Counted from the first letter of the stretch, positions 41,565 to 62,700 are shown. The stretch is DNA of 64,000 bases from Dermatophagoides farinae (GCF_024713945.1 NC_134682.1:558001-622000); one strand, 5' to 3'. Made by a program: numbers and translations. The notes: generated from the sequence alone by a model not told the origin.

Positions 41565-43834
41565 AACAATAATGAAAACCGTTTGTTTGTGTATAGAAAA
41601 AGGCGTTTCAGGAACGACAACAACAACAACAACAACAATAATAATAATAAACGAAAGCAGCCGAAGCAGTTAAAATTTGATGTTTTTAGATATTTCGTTT
41701 TCATAATAGTTGACATAAATGTTTGTGTGTGTGTGTGTATTGTGTATTGTGTTTGTGGATTTCCCATTTAGCCACTTCTTCTTGTTATATTCTAGGCCAG
41801 AATCTAAAATCTAAATGAATGAATGAATGAAAAAAAACGCAGCAACAGAAGCGGTAAGTGAATCAAAGGAATTTTTTTTCTCTATTATATAACACACACA
41901 CTAAAAGAGGCGCGATAAAGCAGCAATAAATGAATTCTGTACCGATATTCAACCGACCAACCAAACTAAACGCATGAATGAATGAATGGATGGATGGATG
42001 AATAGAATTGGTGAAAGGAAAAAAGAAAAAAAAAAGATTCCGAATGAATAGAATAGAATGAACTAAAGTTTGAAGCAATAGTGAAATGAATGAGTGAACA
42101 ACCCGACATACTTTTGGACAGATTTTTTTTGTTCTCTGTTCAATCATAATTTTTATATTCTGGGTTTGTTGTTGTTGTTTGGCACACACATTATACAAAC
42201 TTATTCCTCATGTTTCGGTTCGGTTAAATTTCATTCTTTTTTTTATTCATCGGGTTGTGTGTGTGTGTAGTCAATTCACTTTCTATATTGATCATTCATT
42301 CACTATATATATTCATTATATGGCAGTATCAATATTCTTTTCATTCTTTTCTTTCGTTATGTTGTTTATAAAAGTTTTTCTTGTATTCTTAACATTTGAT
42401 CAGAATTGGTTGATTGGTTGTCGAGAATAATGAAAAAAAAATCAAACCAAACTCGATGATTCTTGATTCCATGTATTGGAAATTCTGTAGCATATAGAAT
42501 ATATGCGAACATTTATTCAAAATCAATTGGATTCAAGATTCATGGATAGTCAAATTGCAAATTAAATTAACATTTACGTTGTCGCATCTTTTTTTTGTTT
42601 TGTTTTCGTTTTTGTTTTCATTTCCTACATAAACATTGTATAATTCTATTAGCTAATCCAATTTAATTGAGAAAATTCCATGACACAGACATATATAATT
42701 GTGGCTGAATGTGTTGGTTGAATTTGTAAATTTTTTTTTTCATTTCTAAACAATCGATCACACAATTGGAACATATTCCGTTTTATTTCTACTATAAGAC
42801 GTAATCATTTATCGACTTGTTTTTTGTTGTTGTCGTTGTTGTTGTTTTTTTTTTTTTTGGTTAATTAATCAATTAAAATCAACTGTACTACTAAGCAAAC
42901 CAAAACAATAATGATCATGATCATCATTATCATTATTTTGGTAACTACCACTACTACTATCATCGATCCACTATAACCACACAACGATCAAACAAAAAAA
43001 AATCGTATACGATTCAATTATTATATCGATCATCATCATCATCATCAGCACTAATAAAATCAACACACCTCTACTCATAGAAAACACTATTATTTTGTCG
43101 AAAACTTTTTTTTTCAAGTATTGAATTGTGTCAGTACATGTGTGTGTGTGTTTTTCCTACTGGTTGAAACACACACACACACACACAATTAACCAGAGAA
43201 GCAGACAACAACAAAAAAAAATCGATCTGTTTGGATTATATTGGATCAAATATGATGAAAGAATGAAACAAGAGATAGAGCAACGCGCAGAATGATTGAT
43301 CAGAAAAATGAATGAATGAATGAATGTCTCTCAATGGAAAAACATTTCCAGTTTTCATAGTGTTAAAAACGAATCCATTGAACAATTTTACGTCATCATT
43401 CAATGGATGGATTCTATCTACTGTACACTATTATTACATTACATAATAATAATAATAAATCAACAGAATCAAAGAAAAAATTGAAGTCAATAATAAACAA
43501 GTATAAAACACATACACATACGCACACACTTTGTTATTTGGTTCCTCATCATCGTTTTTTTCTTGTTGTTGTTGTTGTTGTTTGCATTCTTTTTTTTTAC
43601 TGCAATAAATACATGCGTATCATTATCATGATCATGATCATGATCATCATTGAGACGACAACCACAATGGGAATATACGGAGAGAGAGAGTGAATTAATC
43701 ACAGAATGTAAAAGCATAATAAACATCATCACCATCAGTAACGACAACATTTTTTTTTCCAAAATACAAACTGTTCATATTTGAACTGTTCCTGAATACA
43801 AAACGACAAAAAAAAATCCGATTTAGACTACCAG

Positions 43835-43854
43835 TAGACTACTATAGTAGTCTA
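43835..43854. repeat. Perfect 20-bp palindrome
   Basis: TAGACTACTATAGTAGTCTA is its own reverse complement with no spacer. Confidence 0.85.
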
Positions 43855-43872
43855 TTTAGGTCCGATATATAA

Positions 43873-43918
43873 TCTTATTGATGATGATCATACATCTACA
43901 TCATCATCATCAATAAGA
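43873..43918. repeat. 16-bp-stem inverted repeat
   Basis: Arms at 43873-43888 and 43903-43918 read TCTTATTGATGATGAT and its exact complement. They are partly built from GAT/ATC repeats and separated by 14 bases. It lies 18 bases from the 20-bp palindrome. Confidence 0.75.
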
Positions 43919-43968
43919 GTTACCATGGGGAATCATGAATCAATGGGATGGAATGAAATGAATAGAAT

Positions 43969-43974
<6 letters not shown>

Positions 43975-44004
<30 letters not shown>
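43975..44004. repeat. (GAT)10 trinucleotide repeat
   Basis: Uninterrupted run of about ten GAT units. Confidence 0.85.
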
Positions 44005-44005
<1 letters not shown>

Positions 44006-44089
44006 CGTATTGTAGGGAATCTATTCAAACTCAATTTATTCTATTTCACAGAATCTATCTAGCTATAGATTTTGTTATTAGGCTTCATA

Positions 44090-44090
<1 letters not shown>

Positions 44091-44125
<35 letters not shown>
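44091..44125. repeat. (CA)n dinucleotide repeat
   Basis: About 35 bases of CA with a single G interruption near its start. Confidence 0.85.
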
Positions 44126-44127
<2 letters not shown>

Positions 44128-45548
44128 GATATGGGCCATCATCCATTAACCAAAATGTTTTTGTTACTGAAATAAATTGATGAACTATGGAATTAATGAT
44201 GATGATGAGTGCAATCATCATCATCATCATCATCATCGAATCGAAAAAAGGGTCAAATAAAAAAAGAGAAAAAAAAGGCCTTGAATCATGTAAACCAAAT
44301 AACAACATCAAACACAATGAATGATGACCAAAAAACATTTATGGAATTGTCTGTGATTTGATCCATAATGATGCGATTCCATATAAATGACAATAACAAC
44401 AACAACAACAACAACGACGACAAAATCAATTGATAGAAAAAATATTTGAATTTCAAAAAAAAAAATTCATTGTATAACGCATGCGTTATTTTCATTTTTG
44501 ATTCAATATAAAACACAATACACGCATATTTTGTAGCCAACTTTGGCGCGCAATCTTTACAATTCTTTTCAATGTTCGGTATGGTTCTTCACATATATAT
44601 GTTTTTCTATGTCCCCTTTTTTTGTTGTTGCCTTGTTTGCCATTCCATGATCGATCCGCTACCACCAACCACATCGATTCATGTCTGTGTTTTTTTTTGT
44701 ATGGCACGATTTTCTGGATAATGCGCACATTTTAGTAGTTATAGACAACCAAATCCAGAAGACGAAAAAAAAAAAAATTTTTGCAATTGAATCCTAACCA
44801 TGGATCACCAACATACTACAAAACACAGACGAAACAAACGATGATGATGATGATCGAGTGTAGCAGATTTTTTTTTCATTTTATTCATTTTTTTTCATGT
44901 TTTGGCACATACAACACCACCACAGACACACACACACACACACACACGAAAAATAATAACCATAACCATCATATATGTAATAATACTGTGATTCATATCA
45001 GACACACACAGACAAAAACAAATTTAGTTTGTTGTTGTGTCGAATCAGTGTTTAGTTCATATTTCAAAATGTTTTCTATTTGTGTTGGTGTTTATAGATA
45101 GATGGTGATTATGGTGATTGTTGTTGTTGTTGGTATTGTTGTTCAATTGTATGATTCATTCGTGATATGGACACGAATGATTTATCATCATCATCATCAT
45201 CATTGATTGAAGTATTTAAATTTCCAGTGTTTATGCTCGTGTATGTGTATGTAATTTATTCCGTGATTCTGGAATCGTTTGTTTTAGAAAAGTTTTTTTT
45301 TTGTTAATCAAATGATTCTAGTCATCAAATTGAAAAAAAAATGATTTTATTTTTCCATCCACAGCAACAACAACAACAACAACAACGATAAAAATTTCAT
45401 CATTAACATCCCATTAGATCTCTTCATCATCATCATCATCATCATCAACATTGATTTAATCAATCAACATCGTGTCATCATCATCGTCATCAGAAAAATA
45501 ATCTTTCAAATCAACCAAACAAACACAAACACATAAAAAGAAATTCAA

Positions 45549-53657
<8,109 letters not shown>

Positions 53658-53864
53658 TTTGTACATCATCAATGTGTAAAATTAATTAATCAATCAACAA
53701 CAACAGTATTTCTTACATGTTCCATTCTTCATGATCATCAAAAATGATTTTTAATGTGTGCCAATCGATTGTAAAATGAAAAGATCATAAAAATTTCATT
53801 AAATTTTTCATTTTCTAATAATTCTGTAAAAATTTTAATTTGTTTTTTGAAAAAAAATTGCAAG

Positions 53865-53870
53865 AATAAA
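53865..53870 (+). terminator. Candidate polyadenylation signal of Groucho copy 2
   Basis: AATAAA about 210 bases after the TGA at 53655-53657. It is the first canonical signal found downstream. Confidence 0.5.
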
Positions 53871-54499
53871 ATATCAAACAAACAAACAGAATGATGAATT
53901 TAATTAGAATTCTTATTTTGATTTTGGCGCTCCAATCGGCTATATTTGCAGTACGGGGAACCATGATGTGTAAATAGCCGAATCGAATAGAGGAGTAGCC
54001 AATTTTTTTTTTAATGTTTACGACGAGTGTGTGTGTGTATGTTGTAAAGTAAACTTTGGTCGATTTGTTGGATGTTTTTTTTTTATTATTTGTGATGATT
54101 GTGTGTTTATGTTGTTGTTCGGCTGGTTTTTTTTGCTGTTTTTTTTTACATTTGAGTAAACAATATATTCGTATGATGATGATGATTCATTGACAGATTC
54201 TTCTTCCTCAATATTTTTTTTTCCTTGTTGTGATTCTTGAGAATTTTCATTATAATCTTGTGATTTCCTGATTTTATCAACAATTTGACTTTTACAAATA
54301 ATGATTGATCATAATCAAAATATCACCGATATCGAACGAAATCTTAGAATAAAAATTGACCATACATCATCATATTATCCACGTAGATATTTTGAATTTT
54401 CTTTCTTCATTATCAATTTGTTTAAACAAATATACATACACTGAAGGATACGCCTTTTTTTGTTCACTGCTATTGCTGATTGACATTGGCTTTCAAATA

Positions 54500-54698
54500 C
54501 AGTAATACCCCGCTTAACGCTGCCCCGTTTAGCGCTGATTCGATATAACGCTGTACAATTACCCTACATTGCATTACATTATTACATTGTATATGAAGGG
54601 TAAAAATGCATTATGTAAAGATAGCCCCGCTTAGCGCTGTTTCGCTTAACGCTCAGAATTTTTGGAACGTAACCCCCGCGTTAAGCGGGGTATTACTG
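54500..54698. mobile_element. pogo/Tigger-like MITE, 199 bp, TA-flanked
   Basis: Perfect 21-bp terminal inverted repeats begin CAGTAATACCCCGCTTAAC at 54500-54520, with their complement ending ...GTATTACTG at 54678-54698. The element is flanked on both sides by TA (54498-54499 and 54699-54700), the target duplication of Tc1/mariner-type transposons. CAG...CTG ends with a CGCTTAACG-type subterminal sequence are typical of the pogo/Tigger group. The interior has no open frame, so it is non-autonomous. Five direct copies of a roughly 15-bp unit (consensus CCCGCTTARCGCTG) lie at 54508-54522, 54523-54537, 54538-54553, 54625-54639 and 54640-54653, and may be transposase-binding sites. Its GC content is higher than that of its surroundings. 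Superfamily assignment is inferred from the ends only. Confidence 0.88.
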
Positions 54699-55098
54699 TA
54701 ATTTAAATTTTCTGCAAATTCATCATTTGTCATTGAATTTTAATTTTTGTTCCGTGATTAAAAAAAACCGGGTCATTAGAATTATGAAATTCATTGTCAT
54801 CTAATAGATTGTTTTTTTTTGTGTTATACCCGAATTGTTCCAAGTCGTATGTATTTATTTTGTTTTCGTTTTGTATTGTCAAAATTAATTCGATTCTTTT
54901 TTTTTCTGTATACAGAACACTTAAATCAACACAACCTTTTTTTCGTTGTTTTTTTCATTGTTTTTATATATATTGATATATTTAATCATCGTTTGTTTTA
55001 ATCGATATGGACAGATCTTAAAAACATCTTATTTATACACTGAATATTGATATTGATATATTGAATATTGTCGAAAATTCTGTTACATACCAATACAA

Positions 55099-58000
55099 AT
55101 GAATCAAATACAAGTATTGCCTGAACATCCTGCTGAAACTATGGCTGATTATCATCATCAACAACAAGACCATCGTCAATCAATGGAAATGAATAACAAT
55201 AATAATTCATCATTAACAACAACATTTAAAAATCGATTATCATCATCATCATCAATGTCTTCATTGAGTGATTCTTGTAATGAATCAGATAATTGTTGTA
55301 ATGAAAATAATCATCATCATCAATTACATTCACAAAATAAACAATTACCACCATCACCATTATCATCAATGTCTGGTGTTTTATTGAAATGGACAAATTA
55401 TCTTCATGGCTGGCAACAACGATACATTGTATTGGAAGATGGTGCACTTAGCTATTATAAATCTGAAGATGAAAAATCTTTTGGATGTCGTGGTGCCATC
55501 ACCATTATCAAAGCAAACATTAAGGTTGTTTTTTTATAATAACATACAAAATGTTTTGATGTTTTTGTTTTTGTTTTTTTTAAATAATTCAGTTGCACGA
55601 AATCGATGAATGTCGTTTTGATATCGGTGTATCTGATTGTGTTTGGTATTTGCGAGCACCATCAGTTGAAGAATGTCGACGTTGGGTGAATGCCATACAA
55701 GAACATAAAGGCTATTATCAATCGCTTGATAATAACATCGGTCCCTCATCATTGATTAATGGTGCAACATTAGTATCAGCTTCCGGTAGTTTACAGCCAC
55801 CACCACCATTGTCATCGTCATCATCATCACCATCAACACAACCACTCCCACCACCCCCAACACCATCACAATCATCACAACCTCCATCAACAACATCAAG
55901 TGTTGTAGGTTATCCTATCAATGCCAGTGATATTGTTGGCCTTCGTCGTCATGAATCAGCATTATCATTAAGCTCGATTACATCTTGTCGTTCATATAAG
56001 GAACAATTATCTGAAATGGAAACATTCCGTACAATATTATATCAACAGATTAAAACATTACAACATTATTTTGATTCATCATTACAATCGACTAATATTG
56101 TCAATGAACACCTTAAAAGACATCGTCGTCATCAATCAATGAATGGTATGTGTGTTTTTATAACTGATGGAAAAAAAATGTGGAAAACAATTTTTTTGTA
56201 GATTTTCATCATATATAGATTGAATATATAGTCATCAGATCAGATTTATTATTATAAGTGTAACAGGTGATAACTATACTATATATATGTGTAACATGAG
56301 ACTCGAAAAAATGTTTCTCTTTTTTTTCATTTGTTTTGGCAAATCCAAACTCCCCACTGTCCATGTTTCATATCTAAGTAGAGATGATTATGATGATGAT
56401 GATGATGATGAAAATTATAAAAAAACGCCATAATAATAATTTAGCAATCGAAGCATCACTAGTAACAAAATCAGAAAAAAAAAGTTGAAATTGTGTTTAT
56501 TATTATGATATGGATTGATATGTTTATGATAGCCATCAGTATACATTAACAGACACACAATTTACACACCCATCGAGCAGCTTTCTATACACACACACAC
56601 GAGATAGACATTTGTTGCTAGGCTTTTTTTTTCTTGTTTTCCATTGTGTATATAAATATATGCTTATGATGATGGTTTGTGATGCTTGCACTTTGTCTAC
56701 TATTTGACAGATATCAATGATCGTATGATATTGTTAATTGAATTTAAAAAAAAAAAATATGATATTCACATCAATTTTTTTCTGATTATTTTATTAGGTT
56801 TCAATTATTTGGATTGTAATAATGAACAAGTGATAAATTCAACAACAAACCGGAACGTGGTATCACAATTATCATCATCGTCGACATCGACATCGTCGAG
56901 TGGAATTAGTGGTGAGTTGGCCATTAGTTATTCATTCATAAGCACACCACACCCACTTTACGATCCAATGATTTTTTTTTCTCCTTTTTTTTGCTCTATT
57001 TTTTCATTCAAATTTTATCATTGTTGTCGTTCCTATTTTTACTTTGAGTGTGTGTGTACATGTGATACATTTAAAACTGATCGTTTACAGCAAGTTTTTT
57101 TTCTGCTGCTGCTCACATTTCGAATTTTTTTTTTAAATTTCATTTAATTTAAATTTTTCTCTTTTTTTCCGTTTTCTTTTTGTTTTTGGGATTTTTATTT
57201 TGTTTTACGACGACTATTGGTCCCATTTTTTTCGAAAAAAAAATGCTCAAATGGTATAGCAGATCAATGCATTAATAAAAATATCTTAACCGCTGCTGAA
57301 AACAGTGATAGTCAATCAACAACAACAACAACAACAGCATCATCAATAAACATAAATTTATCATCATCATCATCATCAGCAGCAAAAAATCACGATAATA
57401 TTTTTGTCGATTTTAAAAAGGAAGCATATACATTCAAAGCAACTACGGCTGGTATAATTACATCATTATCAAATTGTATTGATTTGATGACGCAACGTGA
57501 AGAACATTGGAAAAAACGATTAGAAAAAGAACAACAAAGACGTCGTAAGATTGAAGATCAATCAAAACGTTTAGGAGCTGAATTAGAAGAAACTCGTCGT
57601 GCATTAGCTGAATTACAATTTGAATTACAACGTAATACATTGCAGCCAAATAAAGACAAAGTGATATTGATTGGTGGACCAGATTATGAAGAAGGTCCAC
57701 ATAGTATGATAAAAGAGGAAGAATTTTTTGACGCTATTGATGCTGCATTAGATCGTTCGGATCAACAAGAAGAAGACATGAGACAGTTAAAACTGCAAAC
57801 AATGAATTTGGATGAACCGTTGGATGTAATTCCACCGGAACGTTGTGATCATCCACTTTGGCCAGAAGTTGAACGTGTCACCATGGATCAATTATATTAT
57901 GCACGATTAGAAGTTGAAGATACACCATCATCAGGCGGTGGTAATTGGGAATTGTTTGCACAAGATGGTGAGCTACGTCTTTATAAACGTGAGCTAGAAA

Positions 58001-58736
58001 TCGATGGTCTTGTTTGTGATCCATTGAAAGCCGTACATACTGTTAAAGGTGTTACAGCACATGAAGTTTGTCATCAATTTTTCTCTCCCGATGTTCGTTT
58101 TGATTGGGAGAATACATTGGATTCAATGAAAGTGGTAGAAAATATTAATCCTAATACGCTTGTATTTCATCAAATTCATAAACGAGTTTGGCCAGCTGCA
58201 CAACGTGATACAGTTTTCTGGTCACATATCCGTAAAATTGATGCCGATACTTTACGGACAAAATGTCATCCAAATTCTACTGGCAAAAAATTGCCATATA
58301 ATGTTTGGATTGTATGCAATAATTCTGTTGATCGTCCGGATGTTGATGTAAGTTTTTATTATTGTTTGATTCTTTCTCTCAATCTGATTGACTTTTTTAT
58401 TCATACATGAATAGCGTGGTGGATGTCTTCGAATGCGATTAGTTGTTTCAATGTGTTGTGAAATGACCATTGATCCACCAGTCGATGATGATGCTCAAAT
58501 AACACGTGATCATTTACGTTGTCGAATCATTTATTGTTCAAAAAGTGAGTTTTTATTTATTTTACCATATTTCATGATTGATTACTAATTGATTTTTTCG
58601 ATAAATAGTCAATCCAGGTGGATGGGCACCAGCTTCGGTTTTAAGAGCACTATATAAACGTGAATATCCAAAATTTATGAAACGTTTTTCGCAATATTGT
58701 ATCGATGTTTATAAAGACAAACCAATTATGCTATGA
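55099..58736 (+). CDS. CERT1: Ceramide transfer protein (CERT/COL4A3BP) (6 exons)
   Basis: Cytosolic lipid carrier that moves ceramide from ER to trans-Golgi at contact sites for sphingomyelin-type lipid synthesis. Exons: 55099-55524, 55593-56145, 56798-56911, 57260-58347, 58415-58544, 58609-58736 (812 aa). An N-terminal Asn/Ser/His-rich extension is followed by a PH domain (about 92-187; [45 protein letters not shown]) that binds PI4P in relatives. The serine-rich motif [11 protein letters not shown] matches the regulatory RRHGSMVSLVS of human CERT. Next come [14 protein letters not shown], the middle region [19 protein letters not shown], and the FFAT-like EFFDAID (about 519-525) that binds VAP in the ER. 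The START domain (about 560-812) has [10 protein letters not shown] and [13 protein letters not shown]. It is longer than the human form (about 600 aa) because of low-complexity insertions. The first donor, GTTGTT, is weak, and exon 4 has a TAGCAG tandem acceptor. Confidence 0.93.
56146..56797 (+). other. Intron 2 of CERT (0.65 kb)
   Basis: Donor GTATGT and acceptor TTATTAG, phase 1. AT-rich, with (GAT)n at about 56391-56410 and a short CA tract. No exon was recognised. Confidence 0.75.
56912..57259 (+). other. Intron 3 of CERT with NAGNAG-type acceptor
   Basis: Donor GTGAGT. The acceptor is TAGCAG at 57257-57262, so splicing after TAG (exon from 57260) or after CAG (exon from 57263) both keep the frame and differ by one alanine. 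Its pyrimidine tract is weak. Confidence 0.6.
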
Positions 58737-58978
58737 GCACAATTTTTATCACTGTTTTTCAACAACAACAACAACATGAATCAAGAAAAAATTTGGCCGA
58801 AATTATTCTCTTTTTTCAAAATCAAACAAAAAAAAATCTTGTCAAATATTCATCAATTGCCGTCTAGCTCTTCTCTCTATATATATTAAACATTCTCATG
58901 ATGATGATTTGATATATTTAAATTTTTTTTCTTTTGCCAAAGTTTTGCCCCCCCAATTTTTCTTTGTGATTGAGTGCA

Positions 58979-58984
58979 AATAAA
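58979..58984 (+). terminator. Candidate polyadenylation signal of CERT
   Basis: AATAAA about 245 bases after the TGA at 58734-58736. A GT/T-rich stretch follows at about 59005-59035, as expected for a cleavage site. Confidence 0.6.
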
Positions 58985-61900
58985 ACCTGTCAGAATGTAA
59001 TATGGTAAGTGTTTTATTTATGTTTTTTGTTTATCGGTTGCCGATTAACTTTGTTTTTTTTTCTTTTAAATTAGCTTTAAAATGATAAACATTTTTTCAA
59101 CCGAACACAATATTCCTGATACACCATCATATAAAATATTCAGAGTCAAATATGATTGTCGTCTCTTTTTGTCTATTATCAGAAACTGTAAAGACAACAA
59201 CAAAGTACAGAATGAAAAAGCTACAAATTTTTTTTGTTGTTGCAAGAAGCAAGTGGTTTATGAATTTCATAACCATATGAAAAAAAAACATTACACACAC
59301 ATACACACACATATTTATCAATTAATGAAAAAATTTTTAATTGAAATTTTTTTTTTAAATATCTGTTCACACCATTACCACCACCTGCATATATTGTGTT
59401 GATATATATGATGGTGGTGGTGGTGGTGGTCGATATATGTTTTTATTTTTCAATTTTTTTTTCTTTAAATTTTCAAATTTTTTTTTTTTTTTTAAACAGC
59501 ATTTGTTTTCTCATTTGAAATTATTGAAACAAAATAAACATTTCAATCATTTTGTGTCATACACACTTTTGAATGTGACAAAATATCGTTTTTTTTCATA
59601 ACATCGAATAATAATGGTGTGAATGGTGAATGAGAAATTATGTTTTGTTTTGTAAAACATCATCATCATCATCATCATCGATTGATGAATTGATAGATAA
59701 TAAATCTTTTTTTGCTTTTCATCATCCTGATCATTATCGTATTTTGTTGTTGTGGTTGTCGATTTCCTAATACACACATATATATAAATGGTTTGTGTGT
59801 TGGCTGTTGGATCCAAAAAAATAAAATACGCCACCACACTGTTTTTTTTTTTTTTTTTTTGAAAAGTAATACGAAATTGTAGCTTTTTTAAAATTTATTA
59901 TGCTCGATGATGATGATGATGATGAGCAAATAAAATGCCAAAATAAAAAAAAACAGATAAATTGAAACAAAAATTGCTCATAAAACATCACCCGACAAAG
60001 ACAACAACGGCGACGACGACGACGACGTCATCCAAGCAGATGTACCAATTTAAAAAAAAAAAAAATTTTTCACTTTTTTTTTCCTTTTCTCCCTTTTCTT
60101 TCTCTTTTCATTTTCCTTGATTGATTTGAAAAAAAAACATTTTTCATTTAATGAAATCATCAATCTATACCAGATGGTGAAAAGGATGGATTCGATTTTA
60201 ATAATAATAATTTGTCACAATTATTATGGATTATTATGTAATGAGACAAGAAAAAAAAATTTTTTTTTTGAATTCATTGAATGGCTAAGAATAGTTTGGA
60301 TAATGAGAGAAAAAAAAATCCCATCACTTCAATGTCATCATCAATTCTATGGATAGAAAAAAAAACGAAACAAAAACCACCAAATGTTGTCATTTGGCTT
60401 GATTGACCATTCGATCATCATCACCAGTGAATGACAACAATGCTTCAATGAATGACGAAAAGAAAACAAAAAAAAAAAAAAATATTTGACCATAACCTTG
60501 TACTCGTTGAATGTAAAAATAAAGAAAAAGAAAAATTGAAAAATTTCTATTCATTTCAAAATGTTGTCGTTGTTGTTGTTGTTTTTCAAAGAACAAAACA
60601 AAGACAACAACAACAACAACAACAACGACGATGACGAAGAAGCATTGTTGTTAATCGGCATGAAAATGACCTGTTTGATGATGATGATGATGCGCGATCA
60701 ATTGTTTATGGATAGAACCAAAATTATATTGATTTTTTTTCTTTGTTTTAGTCTCATCATCAAATGGATTTCAACAGAAAAATTTTCCAATTTAATTTCA
60801 TTTTTCATTCGATACTTATTCGTTTCTACCTGTTGAATTTTTTTTTTTTTTGCTGTTCATGGCCAATAAAAAAAACTATTTGCCATTCCACACACACACA
60901 CACATAGGTCATCATCATTGTTTCATTGTGTTTATTTGTTACATTTGTCCCGTTTTTTTTTATATTTCTCACTTTTAATATTTACACATGGATTTTTAAA
61001 AATTAAATGCACCAAATGTAAACACATACACACATGACTGGATTTTTGGTTAAGCAATGAATAAGAAGAAAAAAAAGTGACACAGTGAGTAAAAAATGTG
61101 TTAATGTTTTTTTTTTTTTTTTGCTTTTTGTTTTTTTTTTTGCAAATTGAATTTATTGTTGACAAACTGACAAAAAAGAAATTAATTTGTGTGTGTGTGT
61201 GTTTTGAATTGGCCCGAAATGAATGGAAAAAATTTCTTGAAAAAAAAAATCCTAAAAATTTACCCACTTTCATCAGATCAATTCTGATACCGAAAATTGA
61301 TCACTTTCACTTATTGGTTTGATTTGTTTTCGATTGATTGTTGTTTCAATAATGGATCCAAATAAACAAAAAAAAGGAAATGAAGAAGAAATGAAAAACG
61401 CTAAAAGCACCAATTATTTCAATTATGTAGAAATGGTAAAAAAAAAAATCTGATGAGAGATCTAATGAGAGATTGGCAGAAATTATCATTGCAACAAAAA
61501 AAACATAACCGAAATCAAATTGTGTACAATTGTTTCACATAAATGCAAAACTGTCCGGATGGATATCGATGGACACGAAAACAACAACAACAACAACAGC
61601 AACAAATCCGACTAAATAATTATAACTATTGAGATGTACATGAAATGAAAAAGAGAAGCCAATCCCGATCAAACTTTCAACACTTGTACGTCCATTTTCA
61701 TCATCATCATCATCATCATCATCACCACCACTAACATCAGTTGATCATTTTTACCGTTTTACCAAATAACCATTTACCGTTCACTTTTTTTTGTCCGATA
61801 TCCGTAATTAACGACGAAAAAAAAAAAATTTTTTTTCGTTTCTGATATCTCTTTTTTCTTATTGAATCGTATTTTCGCGTGCGTGCATGTGTGTGTGTGT

Positions 61901-62187
61901 GTCTCTTTTTTTTCGGTAACTCTGCTAACACTAACTGAACAACTGAACAATGTCCGATCTCCAGATCAGATCAATTCCCGTTACTCTATACATTAACGTT
62001 ATTTTGTTTTCTTTTTTTCTACATTACATTACACTCTTTCAGAAATTTTTGGACATTATTTACCGCTATTCATCTCTTTTTTTCTGTGTGTGTGTAGATA
62101 GATAACTTTTAGGACTATCCGATCCACAAATTCAAAAAAAAACCGAAATCTCACTGATGATGATGATCTTATGAACCGAAAAATAAA

Positions 62188-62207
62188 CGACGACGACGAC
62201 GACGACG
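62188..62207. repeat. (GAC)n trinucleotide repeat
   Basis: About six GAC/CGA units, GC-richer than the surroundings. A similar tract occurs at about 60010-60027. Confidence 0.8.
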
Positions 62208-62667
62208 TACATTGCAAATGTCGAATGTTTTTTTTTTGTTTTTTGCCTGTGGACATTTCTTTATTTCTTTCTTCACATTTTAACGTTTAGAAATAAATGA
62301 AGAACATGAATAAAATGAATGAATGAATGAAACAGTTACCTTCTGGCAGATATTTTTGACCGACCTCTTTTTTCAAATGTTGCTTTTTTTCGTTGTTTCT
62401 TCGTTTCGTTTCGTTTTTTTTTTCGTTTCGTAGAGTTTGTTTTCAGCTAAAAGAAAAAAAAATGAAAAAAAACGGATTTTTTGAAGATACACTCCACACA
62501 ATCAAATGAATAATAACTTGTAAGTAAATGACAGAATGAATGAGTGGCTGAAACAATTTTTCACTTGTTGAATGTCGATGATCATGATGATGATGATGAT
62601 GAAACAAAAAAAAAATGAAGAGATAGCAATGTTTATTTAACGGTATCCACAACAACAACCATCAACA

Positions 62668-62700
62668 CCACCACCGCCACCACCACCACCACCACCACCA
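62668..62700. repeat. (CCA)n trinucleotide repeat
   Basis: About eleven CCA units with one CCG interruption. Confidence 0.8.

Larger units (their letters stand above)
39102..45548. other. Intergenic region between dsRBD gene and Groucho copy 2
   Basis: No recognisable exon in 6.4 kb. Repeats include (CAA)n at 41541-41564, (GAT)n at 43975-44004 and (CA)n at 44091-44125. Two inverted repeats sit close together at 43835-43918. Longer frames, such as 40206-40799 on the minus strand and 41313-41771 on the plus strand, are low-complexity shadows of CA, CAA and T repeats. The 5' UTR of Groucho copy 2 must lie at the right end. An in-frame TAA at 45534-45536 closes the frame just upstream of its ATG. 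Confidence 0.6.
53658..55098. other. Intergenic region between Groucho copy 2 and CERT
   Basis: A compact 1.4-kb spacer with the short 3' UTR of Groucho copy 2, a 199-bp MITE (54500-54698) and the presumed CERT promoter and leader. The final 100 bases before the CERT ATG are very AT-rich, with ATATTGATATATTGAATATTG-type sequence, but I cannot single out a TATA box. Confidence 0.65.

Noticed and set aside
43140-43190. TG...CA inverted repeat
   Set aside because: Arms are simple TG and CA dinucleotide runs, common by chance in this sequence.
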